Origin: Arthrobacter sp. MYb227 | GTDB lineage: Bacteria > Actinomycetota > Actinomycetes > Actinomycetales > Micrococcaceae | DNA: 64,000 nucleotides | Assembly (NCBI RefSeq): GCF_002975435.1 | Contig: NZ_PCPT01000003.1 | Coordinates: 1-64,000 of the forward strand | Direction of reading: 5' to 3' | Shown here: piece by piece, positions 17,229 through 25,647 of the stretch | Layout: every line of letters starts with the position of its first letter | Position numbering within the stretch: position 1 is the first letter of the stretch | The notes under the pieces: generated by a model | The model's input: the letters and a program-made list of their open reading frames with translations, nothing else | What the model was told of the DNA's origin: nothing | Database searches by the model: none | Made by a program: the position numbers and the translations under genes

Positions 17229-17704
17229 AGTCGCGCTCCAAGCGAGGCTAGGGCATCGCCCTCGAGCCGGCGTACCGTCCAGCCGTCCATGGAACCGGCA
17301 CCGAGTGAATCATAGAAACCAATGGCCGGAGCATTCCAATCAAGCACGCTCCATTCCACACGCTTGAACCCGCGGTCCACGGCAATTGAGGCAAGTTCAC
17401 GCAGCAGTGCCTTTCCGTGCCCTCCGCCGCGTTCGCCCGGGCGCACGTAGAGGTCTTCGAGGTGGATGCCGTGGGTACCTTCCCACGTTGAATAGGTCAG
17501 ATACCACAGAGCAAAGCCGAGGACCCGCTCACCGTCGGCAACCACGTGGGCATAAACCTGCGGATTGTCGCCAAAGAGATGAGTGGCAAGTTCTTCGGCA
17601 GTATTTTTTACTGCATCGGGTTCGCGCTCATAGATGGCTAACTCGTGGATGAGTTGGAGGATTGCTGGAACATCTGCGGGTTCTGCGGGACGTAATTCTG
17701 GCAT
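17225..17704 (-). CDS. GNAT acetyltransferase, spermidine/diamine acetyltransferase-like
   Basis: A 159-residue single-domain GNAT protein. It reads LRPAEPADVPAILQLIHELA at the N-terminus and has LEDLYVRPGERGGGHGKALL, which contains the acetyl-CoA pyrophosphate loop, at about residues 82-101. Then comes EWSVLDWNAPAIGFYDSLGA, the pattern of the SSAT-like subgroup that acetylates polyamines or thialysine. The ATG at 17704 is preferred over the start at 17746: it lies seven bases after TAGGCT and gives the usual N-terminus. It heads the operon with the S33 peptidase. Confidence 0.8.
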   Translation of the reverse strand: MPELRPAEPADVPAILQLIHELAIYEREPDAVKNTAEELATHLFGDNPQVYAHVVADGERVLGFALWYLTYSTWEGTHGIHLEDLYVRPGERGGGHGKALLRELASIAVDRGFKRVEWSVLDWNAPAIGFYDSLGAGSMDGWTVRRLEGDALASLGARL

Positions 17705-17815
17705 GTGATCAAGCCTACCGGCGCACATTGCGCGCGGTGAAGCCAACGTGTCGGTGGCTCGTCATAAGGTTGGTGGCGATCGATTGCTAGAACAAATTAA
17801 AGGGGGGACCCCCAT

Positions 17816-18670
17816 ATGATGGGCGGCCACCACGCGGCCACCGGCGCAGCAGCCTGGATCGCGTTAACCACGAGCTTTAAGCTCCCGACCGGATCCCTAT
17901 CCGAAAAACTTTCGTGGGTTCCCGAAGCCATCCCCTTGGGTTTTGGGCTCCTTGAACAATCCCCGCTTGCCGGGGTTGCCGGGGCCATGGTCTGTGCCGG
18001 GGCTGCCTTGCTCCCGGATGCGGATCATCGCCGCGCGACCATTGCGCACTCGCTGCCTCCGGTATCAAACGCCATCTGCGCGGGGATTGGTGAGGTCTCC
18101 GGCGGACACCGCAATGGAACTCACTCGTTCCTAGGTATAGCGGTCTTCACCGCATTGGCCTGGGTCATTGGGCTTTGGAGTGTTGAAACCGAACGCTTTG
18201 GGCTGATCTATCCAGGGGCCGGGCTGTTGGCTGTACTGCTTGTATCCTTCGCTCTGAAGGCATTGAAATTTATTCCGGACACCATGGCACGCTTACCCTG
18301 GCTGCTATCGATTCCTGCGGGAATCTTTGTTGCGGTGTTTTCGCCCGATGAACAAAACTGGTTGGTACTGGCTGTTGCCGTGGGCTGTGCCATCCATATT
18401 TTGGGCGACATGCTTACCGTGGGCGGCTGTAATCTTTTGTGGCCCATTAAGATTCGTTCCCCGAAGGCACTACGCAAGGTTCCGCTGCTCAAGGACGTGT
18501 GGAAGCCAAGCGGGCGTATTGCCATCCCGGTATTGGGTAAGGCGGGATCTGCACGTGAATGGTTGCTCTGCGTTCCCGTGTCTATCTACGCGTTCCTCGG
18601 GTTGGTAGTGCCCATCGTGTTGTTGCTTAAAGATCAGGCGCAACCCCTGAGCAAATTCTTAGGATTCTAA
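17816..18670 (+). CDS. membrane-bound metal-dependent hydrolase, DUF457/YdjM type
   Basis: A 284-residue integral membrane protein with four to six spans. Conserved His/Asp clusters of the DUF457 family are all present: GGHHAATG at the very N-terminus, LLPDADHRRAT (about residues 64-74), GGHRNGTHSFLG (about 97-108) and HILGDMLTVGG (about 193-203). E. coli YdjM is LexA-regulated, but I see no LexA-like box upstream here. The ATG at 17816 (or the next codon) follows AAAGGGGGG, a strong ribosome-binding site. Biochemical role of the family is unknown. A 21-bp hairpin terminator follows. Confidence 0.8.
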   Translation: MMGGHHAATGAAAWIALTTSFKLPTGSLSEKLSWVPEAIPLGFGLLEQSPLAGVAGAMVCAGAALLPDADHRRATIAHSLPPVSNAICAGIGEVSGGHRNGTHSFLGIAVFTALAWVIGLWSVETERFGLIYPGAGLLAVLLVSFALKALKFIPDTMARLPWLLSIPAGIFVAVFSPDEQNWLVLAVAVGCAIHILGDMLTVGGCNLLWPIKIRSPKALRKVPLLKDVWKPSGRIAIPVLGKAGSAREWLLCVPVSIYAFLGLVVPIVLLLKDQAQPLSKFLGF

Positions 18671-18678
18671 GCACACAG

Positions 18679-18730
18679 ATATGGCGGGTACACCGACCGG
18701 GATAAACCTCGGTCGGTGTACCCGCCATAT
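18679..18730. terminator. bidirectional terminator, 21-bp perfect stem
   Basis: Positions 18679-18699 and 18710-18730 are perfect reverse complements (core GGCGGGTACACCGACCG), with a ten-base loop; TTTGTT follows on the plus strand. It lies between the convergent DUF457 and S1-like genes and can serve both. Confidence 0.85.
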
Positions 18731-18735
18731 TTGTT

Positions 18736-18945
18736 CTAGGGCAATATGGCGCTGAAACGCTGATTTGTCGCATCCACGTCAGCCACCCGGACCTGGAACC
18801 GGGAACCTTCGTCAAATTTCTTTTCTCCACTCAGGAGTCCAGCAATCCCCGAGGGCTCACTGACCAGCGTGCCGAAGGGCAATGTCTTGCCGATGATGAC
18901 ATCGATGAGTTGCCCGTGCTGCAATTCTAAAAGTGCGTTGTTCAT
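18736..18945 (-). CDS. stand-alone S1-like RNA-binding domain protein
   Basis: A protein of 69 residues that is essentially one S1/OB fold: GQLIDVIIGKTLPFGTLVS, then GIAGLLSGE and GSRFQVRVADVDATNQRF. It should bind single-stranded RNA. The frame is open further upstream, but the ATG at 18945 is preceded by GGAG and matches where the fold begins (an in-frame ATG three codons earlier is possible). Just upstream of the ribosome-binding site lies a perfect 12-bp inverted repeat (18960-18996), suggesting control at the RNA level. Unrelated genes lie on both sides. Confidence 0.6.
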   Translation of the reverse strand: MNNALLELQHGQLIDVIIGKTLPFGTLVSEPSGIAGLLSGEKKFDEGSRFQVRVADVDATNQRFSAILP

Positions 18946-18959
18946 GTTTTTCATCTCCG

Positions 18960-18996
18960 TTTCTGAACGAGTCACTGTTGCCTTCTCGTTCAGAAA
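18960..18996 (-). promoter_or_regulatory. perfect inverted repeat in the leader of the S1-like gene
   Basis: TTTCTGAACGAG (18960-18971) and CTCGTTCAGAAA (18985-18996) are perfectly complementary around a 13-base spacer, 15 bases upstream of the start codon. It could be an RNA hairpin that autoregulates the RNA-binding protein, or a DNA operator. Confidence 0.5.
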
Positions 18997-19116
18997 TGGA
19001 GGTGCCCTGATGGGAATCAGTTCGACATCGGGCAAGCAATCCGTGTGTGACCGATGGCCAATCCGATGTTCACTTCTTGATCATAGACTCGCACCATTGA
19101 TTGGTAGCAGAGCGAA

Positions 19117-21651
19117 CTAGGAGTCTAGGCGACCCACCCGGGTCACAGTGATCACCGGGTAACCCGCCTCATCGGAATCGGCAAGGTTGATTGTTGCATC
19201 GATGCCCCAGTCATGGTGGTTTGCCGGGTCGGCAAAGATCTGTCGAACCTTCCACGTCGTGGTGTCCGGCGTGATGATCAGCAGATTGGGGCCGCGACCG
19301 CCGGGACCATCGTCGATGTCCTCGTGCTCATCAAAGTAATCATCCATGGCATCGGCCCAGGTGTCTGCACCAAAGCCGTTGTGCCCGTCGAGGTTGCCTA
19401 GGGCCTCGTCCTGTTCGTCGGCGAACAGCTTGACGCGCTTGAACATGTCGTTGCGGACCATGACGCGGAAGGCACGTTCGTTGGAGGTCAGACGTTCCGG
19501 AGCCGGTGGCAAGATATCTGCATCGGGTTCGTGTAGCACGCCGTTGGCAAGCTCTTCCCATTCATCGAGCAGCGAGGAGTCGATCTGGCGAATCATTTCC
19601 CCGAGCCATTCGATCAGGTCCTCGAGGTCTTCGCGCAGCGCATCCTGTGGGACGGTCTGGCGCAGCGCCTTGTAGGCATCGGTCAGGTAGCGCAGCAGTA
19701 CGCCCTCGGAGCGGGCCAGCGAGTAGAACTGAACGTATTCGCTAAAGCTCATGGCGCGTTCGTACATGTCACGCACCACGGACTTGGGGGCTACCTCAAA
19801 GTCGCCAAGCCACGGGGCACCGGCACGGTACTGCTCAAAGGCATCGCCAAGCACTTGCGCCAGCGGCATCGGGTAGGTGACCTCTTCGAGGGCTTCCATG
19901 CGGGCATCGTATTCCATACCCTCGGCCTTCATCGCGGCGATCGCCTCACCGCGGGCCTTCTTTTCCTGGGCACCGAGCACTTGGCGTGGCTTTTCAAGAG
20001 TTGCCTCAATCACCGAGACAACATCAAGGGCGTAACTTGGGGACTCCTCATCGAAGAGTTCGAGGGCGGCAAGAGCAAACGGGGACAGCGGCTGGTTGAG
20101 CGCAAAGTTCTGCTGCAGATGGACCGTCAAGGCAATTTTGTTGCCGTATTCATCGGGCACATCGAGGCGTTCAACAACGCCGGTGGCAAGCAGCTCGCGC
20201 AAGATGCCCAAGGCCTTGCGCTGCAGAGCGCGCTGCTTGGCTGGAGTTTCATGGTTTTCGGAGAGCAGACGACGGGCCGCGGCAAACGAGTTACCTGAAC
20301 GATCCAGCAGATTCAGCAGCATCGAGTGAGTGACAACAAAGGAGGAGCTCAGCGGCTCGGGAGTTGAAACGATGATCCGGTCGTAGGTCTTCTCGCCCCA
20401 GGTAACAAAGCCCTGTGGTGGTTTCTTCTTGACCACCTGACGGATCTTCTTTGAATCATCACCGAACTTGGCAACGGCCTTTTCGAGGTTCTTCTTGTTT
20501 TCGATTGCGTGTTCGGGTGCCTGAATGACAACGGTTCCTGCAGTGTCAAAGCCTGCACGTCCCGCACGTCCGGCGATTTGGTGGAATTCGCGGGCGTTGA
20601 GCAGACGAGTGCGGATACCGTCGTACTTGGAAAGTGCGGTGATCAGCACGGTACGGATGGGCACGTTGATTCCAACGCCCAAGGTGTCGGTGCCGCAGAT
20701 GACCTTGAGCAAACCGGCCTGAGCCAGCTGCTCTACAAGCCGGCGGTATTTGGGCAGCATGCCGGCATGGTGCACGCCAATGCCGTGGCGGACCAGCCGG
20801 TTCAGCGTCTTGCCGAAGCCGGCCGCGAAACGGAAGCCGGCAATCAGCTCGGCGATCCTGTCTTTTTCTTCGCGGGTACAGACATTGATGCTCATGAGGC
20901 TGCTGGCCCGGTCGATGGCCTCGAGCTGGCTGAAATGCACCACATAGATGGGAACCTGCCGAGTCTTGAGCAGTTCCTCGATGGCTTCCTGGATTGGATC
21001 CTCGGAATAGTAGTAGTGCAGCGGGATGGGGCGTTCGGCGTGCGCTACCGTGGTTGTCTCGCGTCCGGTGCGCAGCGTGAGCTCGTCTTCGAAGCGGCTG
21101 ACATCACCAAGGGTTGCGCTCATGAGTAGGAATTGTGCCTGAGGCAGTTCCAAGAGTGGAACCTGCCAGGCCCAGCCGCGCTGCGGGTCGGCGTAGAAAT
21201 GGAATTCGTCCATGACTACCGGACCAAGGTCCGCGTACTTGCCTTCGCGCAATGCAATGTTTGCAAGGATTTCTGCTGTGCAGCAGATGATCGGTGCGTC
21301 CTGGTTGACCGAGGAATCGCCGGTGACCATTCCGACGTTTTCGGCGCCGAAGATTTTGCATAGATCAAAGAACTTCTCCGAGACAAGTGCCTTGATGGGC
21401 GCCGTGTAGTAGCTGCGTTCCCCGCGGGCGAGTGCATAGAAGTGCGCCGCAACGGCCACCAGCGACTTGCCCGAGCCCGTGGGTGTCGCCAAGATGACGT
21501 TGTTGCCGGCCACGAACTCCATGACTGCTTCATCCTGTGCCGGGTAGAGCCCGATTCCGCGGTCCTCCACCCATTTGATGAACGCTTCATAGACGGATTC
21601 GGCGGTGGCTCCACGCGGGGGAGTATTAGGCAACAACTCGGTAAGTTTCAT
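19117..21651 (-). CDS. large DEAD/DEAH-box RNA helicase with DUF3516
   Basis: An 844-residue superfamily 2 helicase. Motif I ATPTGSGKSLVA (about residues 54-65), motif II DEFH (about 148), motif III SATL and motif VI HQIAGRAGRAGFD (about 355) define the core. The remaining ~450 residues match the DUF3516 arrangement typical of actinobacterial Ski2-like helicases distinct from HelY proper. It probably unwinds structured RNA in degradation or ribosome turnover, by analogy with Ski2/Mtr4; direct evidence in bacteria is thin. It diverges from tam across 82 bases. Confidence 0.85.
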   Translation of the reverse strand: MKLTELLPNTPPRGATAESVYEAFIKWVEDRGIGLYPAQDEAVMEFVAGNNVILATPTGSGKSLVAVAAHFYALARGERSYYTAPIKALVSEKFFDLCKIFGAENVGMVTGDSSVNQDAPIICCTAEILANIALREGKYADLGPVVMDEFHFYADPQRGWAWQVPLLELPQAQFLLMSATLGDVSRFEDELTLRTGRETTTVAHAERPIPLHYYYSEDPIQEAIEELLKTRQVPIYVVHFSQLEAIDRASSLMSINVCTREEKDRIAELIAGFRFAAGFGKTLNRLVRHGIGVHHAGMLPKYRRLVEQLAQAGLLKVICGTDTLGVGINVPIRTVLITALSKYDGIRTRLLNAREFHQIAGRAGRAGFDTAGTVVIQAPEHAIENKKNLEKAVAKFGDDSKKIRQVVKKKPPQGFVTWGEKTYDRIIVSTPEPLSSSFVVTHSMLLNLLDRSGNSFAAARRLLSENHETPAKQRALQRKALGILRELLATGVVERLDVPDEYGNKIALTVHLQQNFALNQPLSPFALAALELFDEESPSYALDVVSVIEATLEKPRQVLGAQEKKARGEAIAAMKAEGMEYDARMEALEEVTYPMPLAQVLGDAFEQYRAGAPWLGDFEVAPKSVVRDMYERAMSFSEYVQFYSLARSEGVLLRYLTDAYKALRQTVPQDALREDLEDLIEWLGEMIRQIDSSLLDEWEELANGVLHEPDADILPPAPERLTSNERAFRVMVRNDMFKRVKLFADEQDEALGNLDGHNGFGADTWADAMDDYFDEHEDIDDGPGGRGPNLLIITPDTTTWKVRQIFADPANHHDWGIDATINLADSDEAGYPVITVTRVGRLDS

Positions 21652-21733
21652 GATGTTTCAAGCCTATCGTCTATGTTGCGTTATTCGTCGAAGCCACTGG
21701 TGGTGTGGGCCAAAAGCGAACTACGCTGTGGGC

Positions 21734-22522
21734 ATGAAGTGGGATCCAGAAAAATACGTGCAGTTTGCCGATCACCGGGACCGGCCATTCTTCGATCTGA
21801 CCTCCAGAATCGTTTCCGATGCGCCAGGCTTGGTGGTTGATCTGGGATGTGGCCCGGGTCCGTTGACTCGTTCACTTGCCGAGCGCTGGCACGAAGCCCG
21901 TGTCATTGGTTTGGATTCCTCTGCGGAGATGATTGAAAAGGCCCGCGCGCACCAGCATGCGCCAAATCTTTCCTTTGATCTTGCCGATGCACAGAGCTGG
22001 ATGCCGGAGCCGGACACCGATGTTTTGGTGTCAAATGCGATGTTGCAGTGGATTCCCGGGCATCGGGAGCTGATGGTCAAGTGGCTAACGGCATTACGTC
22101 CCGGGGCGTGGTTCGCCGTGCAGGTTCCCGGAAACTTTTCTTCCCCGTCACATGCCTTGATGAGGGAGCTTGCGGATAGTCCGCGCTGGGCCGCGCAGTT
22201 GTCCGGTGTGCTTCGTCATGATGATGCGGTGGGTGAGCCCGAGGACTATTTGAAGATTCTTCTGTCCGCCGGGTTCGAGACCGATGTCTGGGAGACCACC
22301 TACGGGCAGGTATTAGAAGGCAGAGACCCGGTTCTCGAATGGGTTCGTGGTACGGCCCTGCGCCCAATTTTTGCAAAGCTAAGTCCTGAAAAATCCGCGG
22401 ACTACGAACACGAGTATGCCCAATTGGTTTCCCGCGCTTATCCGCCCTTTAGCGGCCCGGCCGGGCAGTGCTTGACGATGTTTCCGTTTAGGCGGATCTT
22501 CATGGTCGGGCGCAAGCTTTAG
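21734..22522 (+). CDS. tam: trans-aconitate 2-methyltransferase
   Basis: Tam methylates trans-aconitate, a by-product that inhibits the TCA cycle, using SAM. The 262-residue protein follows E. coli Tam closely: MKWDPEKYVQFADHRDRP at the N-terminus, the SAM loop VVDLGCGPGPLT (about residues 34-45), SNAMLQWIPGHRELM, MRELADSPRW and the C-terminal FPFRRIFMVGRK. The frame is open from 21605, but the ATG at 21734 gives the family N-terminus and lies six bases after TACGCT, a leaderless start. Confidence 0.9.
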   Translation: MKWDPEKYVQFADHRDRPFFDLTSRIVSDAPGLVVDLGCGPGPLTRSLAERWHEARVIGLDSSAEMIEKARAHQHAPNLSFDLADAQSWMPEPDTDVLVSNAMLQWIPGHRELMVKWLTALRPGAWFAVQVPGNFSSPSHALMRELADSPRWAAQLSGVLRHDDAVGEPEDYLKILLSAGFETDVWETTYGQVLEGRDPVLEWVRGTALRPIFAKLSPEKSADYEHEYAQLVSRAYPPFSGPAGQCLTMFPFRRIFMVGRKL

Positions 22523-22561
22523 ATTCCGCAGCTGTCGGGTGCTTCTCGTAGGCTAGAGAGT

Positions 22562-22870
22562 ATGAAAAAGCTATTTCCCATCCTGGCTGTGCTTGGTTTG
22601 GCCATGACCGCATGCGCAGGACCGAGCGCCGATGATTTTCGCAAGCGCGATGTACAAGGGAATACTGCCTGCATTCACTTCGGTAGCGGTTATACGGATC
22701 ACGGCAGTGTGGGACTGACGAATATAAGTAAGGCCGCCGAACACGGCTTGGCTTCCTCCACAGAAAGTATTCGCAATGCCGTGAGTACGGATGGCGATGG
22801 TAAACCCGTCATTGCAGATCAGGCAGCGTTCAAGAAAGCCTGTGAACAACAAGGGATGTCGTTCAAGTAA
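22562..22870 (+). CDS. small lipoprotein of unknown function
   Basis: A 102-residue protein with a type II signal peptide: MKK, a hydrophobic stretch FPILAVLGLAM, and the lipobox TAC with Cys at residue 18. The mature part is about 85 residues with two further Cys (ACIHFG and KKACEQQG) that could form a disulfide. No domain recognised. TAGGCT (22549-22554) ends seven bases before the ATG, so the transcript is probably leaderless. Confidence 0.75.
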   Translation: MKKLFPILAVLGLAMTACAGPSADDFRKRDVQGNTACIHFGSGYTDHGSVGLTNISKAAEHGLASSTESIRNAVSTDGDGKPVIADQAAFKKACEQQGMSFK

Positions 22871-22976
22871 TTGACGCGACTTCGAAGCGCTGAGGGGCAA
22901 GAGATAAATTCGATCAAATAGTTTTCACACTCTGAGTTGACCTGTTGTTTTGTAAGAATATTTAAAACACAAACGC

Positions 22977-23005
22977 TTCACATCTGCGATTTTCAAGAGT
23001 AGAAT
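22977..23005 (+). promoter_or_regulatory. promoter of the DUF222/HNH gene
   Basis: TTCACA (22977-22982) and TAGAAT (23000-23005) are spaced 17 bases apart, a good sigma-A-type promoter. The -10 ends seven bases before the ATG at 23013, so transcription should begin at or next to the start codon. A second, weaker pair TTGACC/TATTTA lies at 22937-22964. Confidence 0.6.
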
Positions 23006-23012
23006 AGTATGT

Positions 23013-24446
23013 ATGTTCGAAGGTTTCGAAGACGAAGAATCGATGCCTACCTACCTCACAGTCGAGGAGGCCGGTGACATTCTCGCGGGGCATACAATGC
23101 TCCCTCAGCGACCACTTCGTCGAAACCCTTCGGCACGCAACATCGAAAGATCAAACGATAGAGTACCCGAATTCTTAGAAGCGGTCAGAGCCGTTACAGC
23201 GGCTTTACCGCAAGAAAATCTCACCGAGGGTGACAGGATTTCCCGAATTGCCGAACTTGAGCGAACGAAATCCGCACTCGCCGCGGCACAGACCAGAGAA
23301 ACCTGGGCTCTGGAGCAACAAGTCATCACGCGCCATCACGAAGAAAGCAAATACGCGGCTAATCCAAACTATGGTGTTGGTTCCGAAGTTGCTTTAGCAA
23401 AGATGGAAGCTCCAACCAAGGGGTCAGAATTCCTCGGATTTTCACGCGACATGCTCAGCTTCATGCCCTGCACCTTTGCCGCCCTTCAACTGGGCACCAT
23501 CAACGAAAAGATGGCAAAAATCATTGTCTCCGAAACCAAGAATCTTGATCCATTCGATAGGGAACTTCTTGACGCTGAATTCATGGATGACCCCGAAAGT
23601 TTCCAAGGCGTAGGCCTCAACGACCTCACGGACCGGGTCAAGCGAGTAGTCCTCGCGGTCGACAACACCGATCAGATGGACCGTCACGCAAAAGCCTTGC
23701 ATGACAGGCATATCAGGTTTTGGCAAACTCCCGACCGGGCAGCAATGCGATTCTCTGGCGAACTCCCAATTGAAAAGGGCGTAATCCTGAAGCAGGCGCT
23801 CCAACGAGAAACCGATAAGAAGCGCGATAAGGATGATCGACGGACGAATATGCAAGTTGCCGCCGATACTCTCGTTGACCGAGCTGCTGGGCTACAACCC
23901 TGCGAAAAATCTCCCGTAAACGTAACTCTGATCATGACCGACCGAACGCTGTTCCAAGGGGATAGCGAGCCGGCTTACCTTAGCGGTTACGGCGTGATTT
24001 CTGCGGAATATGCAAGATACTTGATTTCCGGAGGAGACAGGAAAGAATCGCAGGTTCAGATCTGGATTCGCCGCCTGTTTACCGCACCAACGACCGGCGA
24101 ACTTATTGCCTTGGATTCCAAAGCACGGCGATTCCCAGACAAGCTCAAGCAATTGGTTGCCATGCGTGACCAATATTGTAGGACACCCTATTGCACGGCG
24201 CCCATTAAGCACTTTGATCACGTTTATCAAGCTGCGCGGGGCGGAGAATCCAGCCTTGAAAATTGTGATGGACGATGTCAAAGGTGTAATAACACCAAAG
24301 AAATCGATGGGTGGGAGGAACGAGTTTTAGAAGGCCCCCGCCACACCATCGAAATCAAAACCCCAAGCGGTCAAATCTACCGGTCAACGGCACCCCCGCT
24401 ACCAGGGTCGGATGATCCAGATAAAAGACCACTCGACACCACCTAA
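23013..24446 (+). CDS. DUF222 / HNH endonuclease family protein
   Basis: A 477-residue protein of the actinobacterial 13E12-repeat type: an N-terminal DUF222 region (about residues 50-340) and a C-terminal HNH domain, RDQYCRTPYCTAPIKHFDHV (about 386-405) followed by ENCDGRCQRCNN. Here the second Cys pair and the His-Asn of the nuclease site are intact. These proteins occur in many copies in actinobacterial genomes and their role is unclear. No Shine-Dalgarno precedes the ATG; the promoter places the message start at the ATG. A-rich codons are more frequent than in its neighbours, fitting acquired DNA. Confidence 0.85.
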   Translation: MFEGFEDEESMPTYLTVEEAGDILAGHTMLPQRPLRRNPSARNIERSNDRVPEFLEAVRAVTAALPQENLTEGDRISRIAELERTKSALAAAQTRETWALEQQVITRHHEESKYAANPNYGVGSEVALAKMEAPTKGSEFLGFSRDMLSFMPCTFAALQLGTINEKMAKIIVSETKNLDPFDRELLDAEFMDDPESFQGVGLNDLTDRVKRVVLAVDNTDQMDRHAKALHDRHIRFWQTPDRAAMRFSGELPIEKGVILKQALQRETDKKRDKDDRRTNMQVAADTLVDRAAGLQPCEKSPVNVTLIMTDRTLFQGDSEPAYLSGYGVISAEYARYLISGGDRKESQVQIWIRRLFTAPTTGELIALDSKARRFPDKLKQLVAMRDQYCRTPYCTAPIKHFDHVYQAARGGESSLENCDGRCQRCNNTKEIDGWEERVLEGPRHTIEIKTPSGQIYRSTAPPLPGSDDPDKRPLDTT

Positions 24447-24456
24447 CTGGCTGAAA

Positions 24457-25119
24457 CTACCAACCTCTAATGCGCCATTCATCTAGATGCGGGCGTTCTG
24501 CACCCAGAGTTGTAGAACGCCCGTGTCCGGGCAGTACTATCGCTTCATCCGCATACACACCAAAGATTCGTTCGGTGACATCATCAACCAGCGAGGCAAA
24601 ACGCTGAGGGTCCTCACCGGTATTACCCACGCCACCGGGGAAGAGCGAATCACCACTGAAGATCAGCACGGTGCCCCCGCTGTCACGTAGTACAAAAGCA
24701 ATGGATCCCGGTGTGTGACCACGCAGGTGAACACACTGAAGGCTTACCGCTCCCACGTCAACCGTGTCTCCGTGACCCAACGCAACATCGGTAGTTACCG
24801 TTGAACCTTCCAAAATGCCTTGCGCATCTTCGGCTCCGGCCAAGGTCCTCACACCAGTTGCAACAGTCATTTCCTGCAGCGCCCGGATATGATCCCAATG
24901 CTGGTGTGTCGTAGCGATGCCCGTGAGGGTCGTCGGAACCAACGCGTCAGACGCGGAGCTTGCAATAAGCTCATGGATGGCCGACGCATCATCTGCAGCA
25001 TCAATCAATAACTGCGCACCATCGGATTTCGAGGTCACCAGATAAATATTGTTGCTCATTTCAGAAACGCTGATCCCACGAACGGTCACGTCATCCAAGT
25101 TATAGAAAATATTGCTCAT
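24457..25119 (-). CDS. MBL-fold metallo-hydrolase (glyoxalase II-like)
   Basis: A 220-residue metallo-beta-lactamase-fold protein. Metal ligands are visible as THQHWDH (about residues 71-77), RGHTPGS (about 134-140), SGDSLF (about 153-158) and the terminal PGHGRST. This is the two-metal pattern of glyoxalase II-like thioesterases and persulfide dioxygenases; the specific substrate cannot be read. GGATGG five bases before the ATG at 25119 selects that start over one at 25170. It diverges from the GntR regulator; no shared operator is obvious. Confidence 0.82.
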   Translation of the reverse strand: MSNIFYNLDDVTVRGISVSEMSNNIYLVTSKSDGAQLLIDAADDASAIHELIASSASDALVPTTLTGIATTHQHWDHIRALQEMTVATGVRTLAGAEDAQGILEGSTVTTDVALGHGDTVDVGAVSLQCVHLRGHTPGSIAFVLRDSGGTVLIFSGDSLFPGGVGNTGEDPQRFASLVDDVTERIFGVYADEAIVLPGHGRSTTLGAERPHLDEWRIRGW

Positions 25120-25201
25120 GGGAACCATCCTATGACCCAACAACGACCCCAACGGATAGGGTGGAGACACGTTCCATTCCCTTCACCTAAGGACCAACTT
25201 C

Positions 25202-25582
25202 ATGGATAGCAACCCGCTGGCATTCATTAGCGTGGATTCAACGGACAAAACGGCTCCCTACCAACAGGTGCGCCAGCAAATCCTCACCGCAATTTCCAAA
25301 GGAAAGCTCAAGGCCGGAACCAAGCTTCCATCGGTCAGAGCGCTCGCCGAACAACTTGGCCTTGCGGTAAATACTGCAGCGAAGGTCTACAAAGAGCTCG
25401 AAGCCGGTGGCGCGGTCGTCACGCGTGGCCGTCATGGAACCATCGTGCAAGCAACCGATGACGAAGGTTCAATAGCAGTTGCTGATGCAGCTTCCGAACT
25501 CGCTGCGGTTGCAACACGCTGGGGGATTGGCGAACGGGCCGCACTTGCCTATGTAAAAGCGGCCTTCAGCTCACAGCTTTAG
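25202..25582 (+). CDS. GntR-family transcriptional regulator (YtrA type)
   Basis: A 126-residue regulator: a GntR winged helix (PYQQVRQQI, KLPSVRALAEQLGLAVNTAAKVYKEL; about residues 19-72), then a short C-terminal tail of about 45 residues that is too small for a FadR/HutC effector domain. This matches the YtrA subfamily, whose members usually regulate a neighbouring ABC transporter. No such operon lies next to it; uvrA follows, with its own control signals. AAGGA lies upstream of the ATG. Confidence 0.8.
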   Translation: MDSNPLAFISVDSTDKTAPYQQVRQQILTAISKGKLKAGTKLPSVRALAEQLGLAVNTAAKVYKELEAGGAVVTRGRHGTIVQATDDEGSIAVADAASELAAVATRWGIGERAALAYVKAAFSSQL

Positions 25583-25618
25583 AAAAGTTCGGTCTTTTTG
25601 CTCACACCTACACGCCAT

Positions 25619-25634
25619 TCGAAGTAGTTTTCGA
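25619..25634 (+). promoter_or_regulatory. LexA (SOS) box candidate at uvrA
   Basis: TCGAAGTAGTTTTCGA is a 16-base near-palindrome matching the actinobacterial SOS box TCGAAC-N4-GTTCGA at all TCGA positions, with one changed base in each arm. It ends 13 bases before the uvrA start, over the presumed promoter, as expected for repression by LexA. Confidence 0.5.
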
Positions 25635-25647
25635 TTAGCATAATCGA

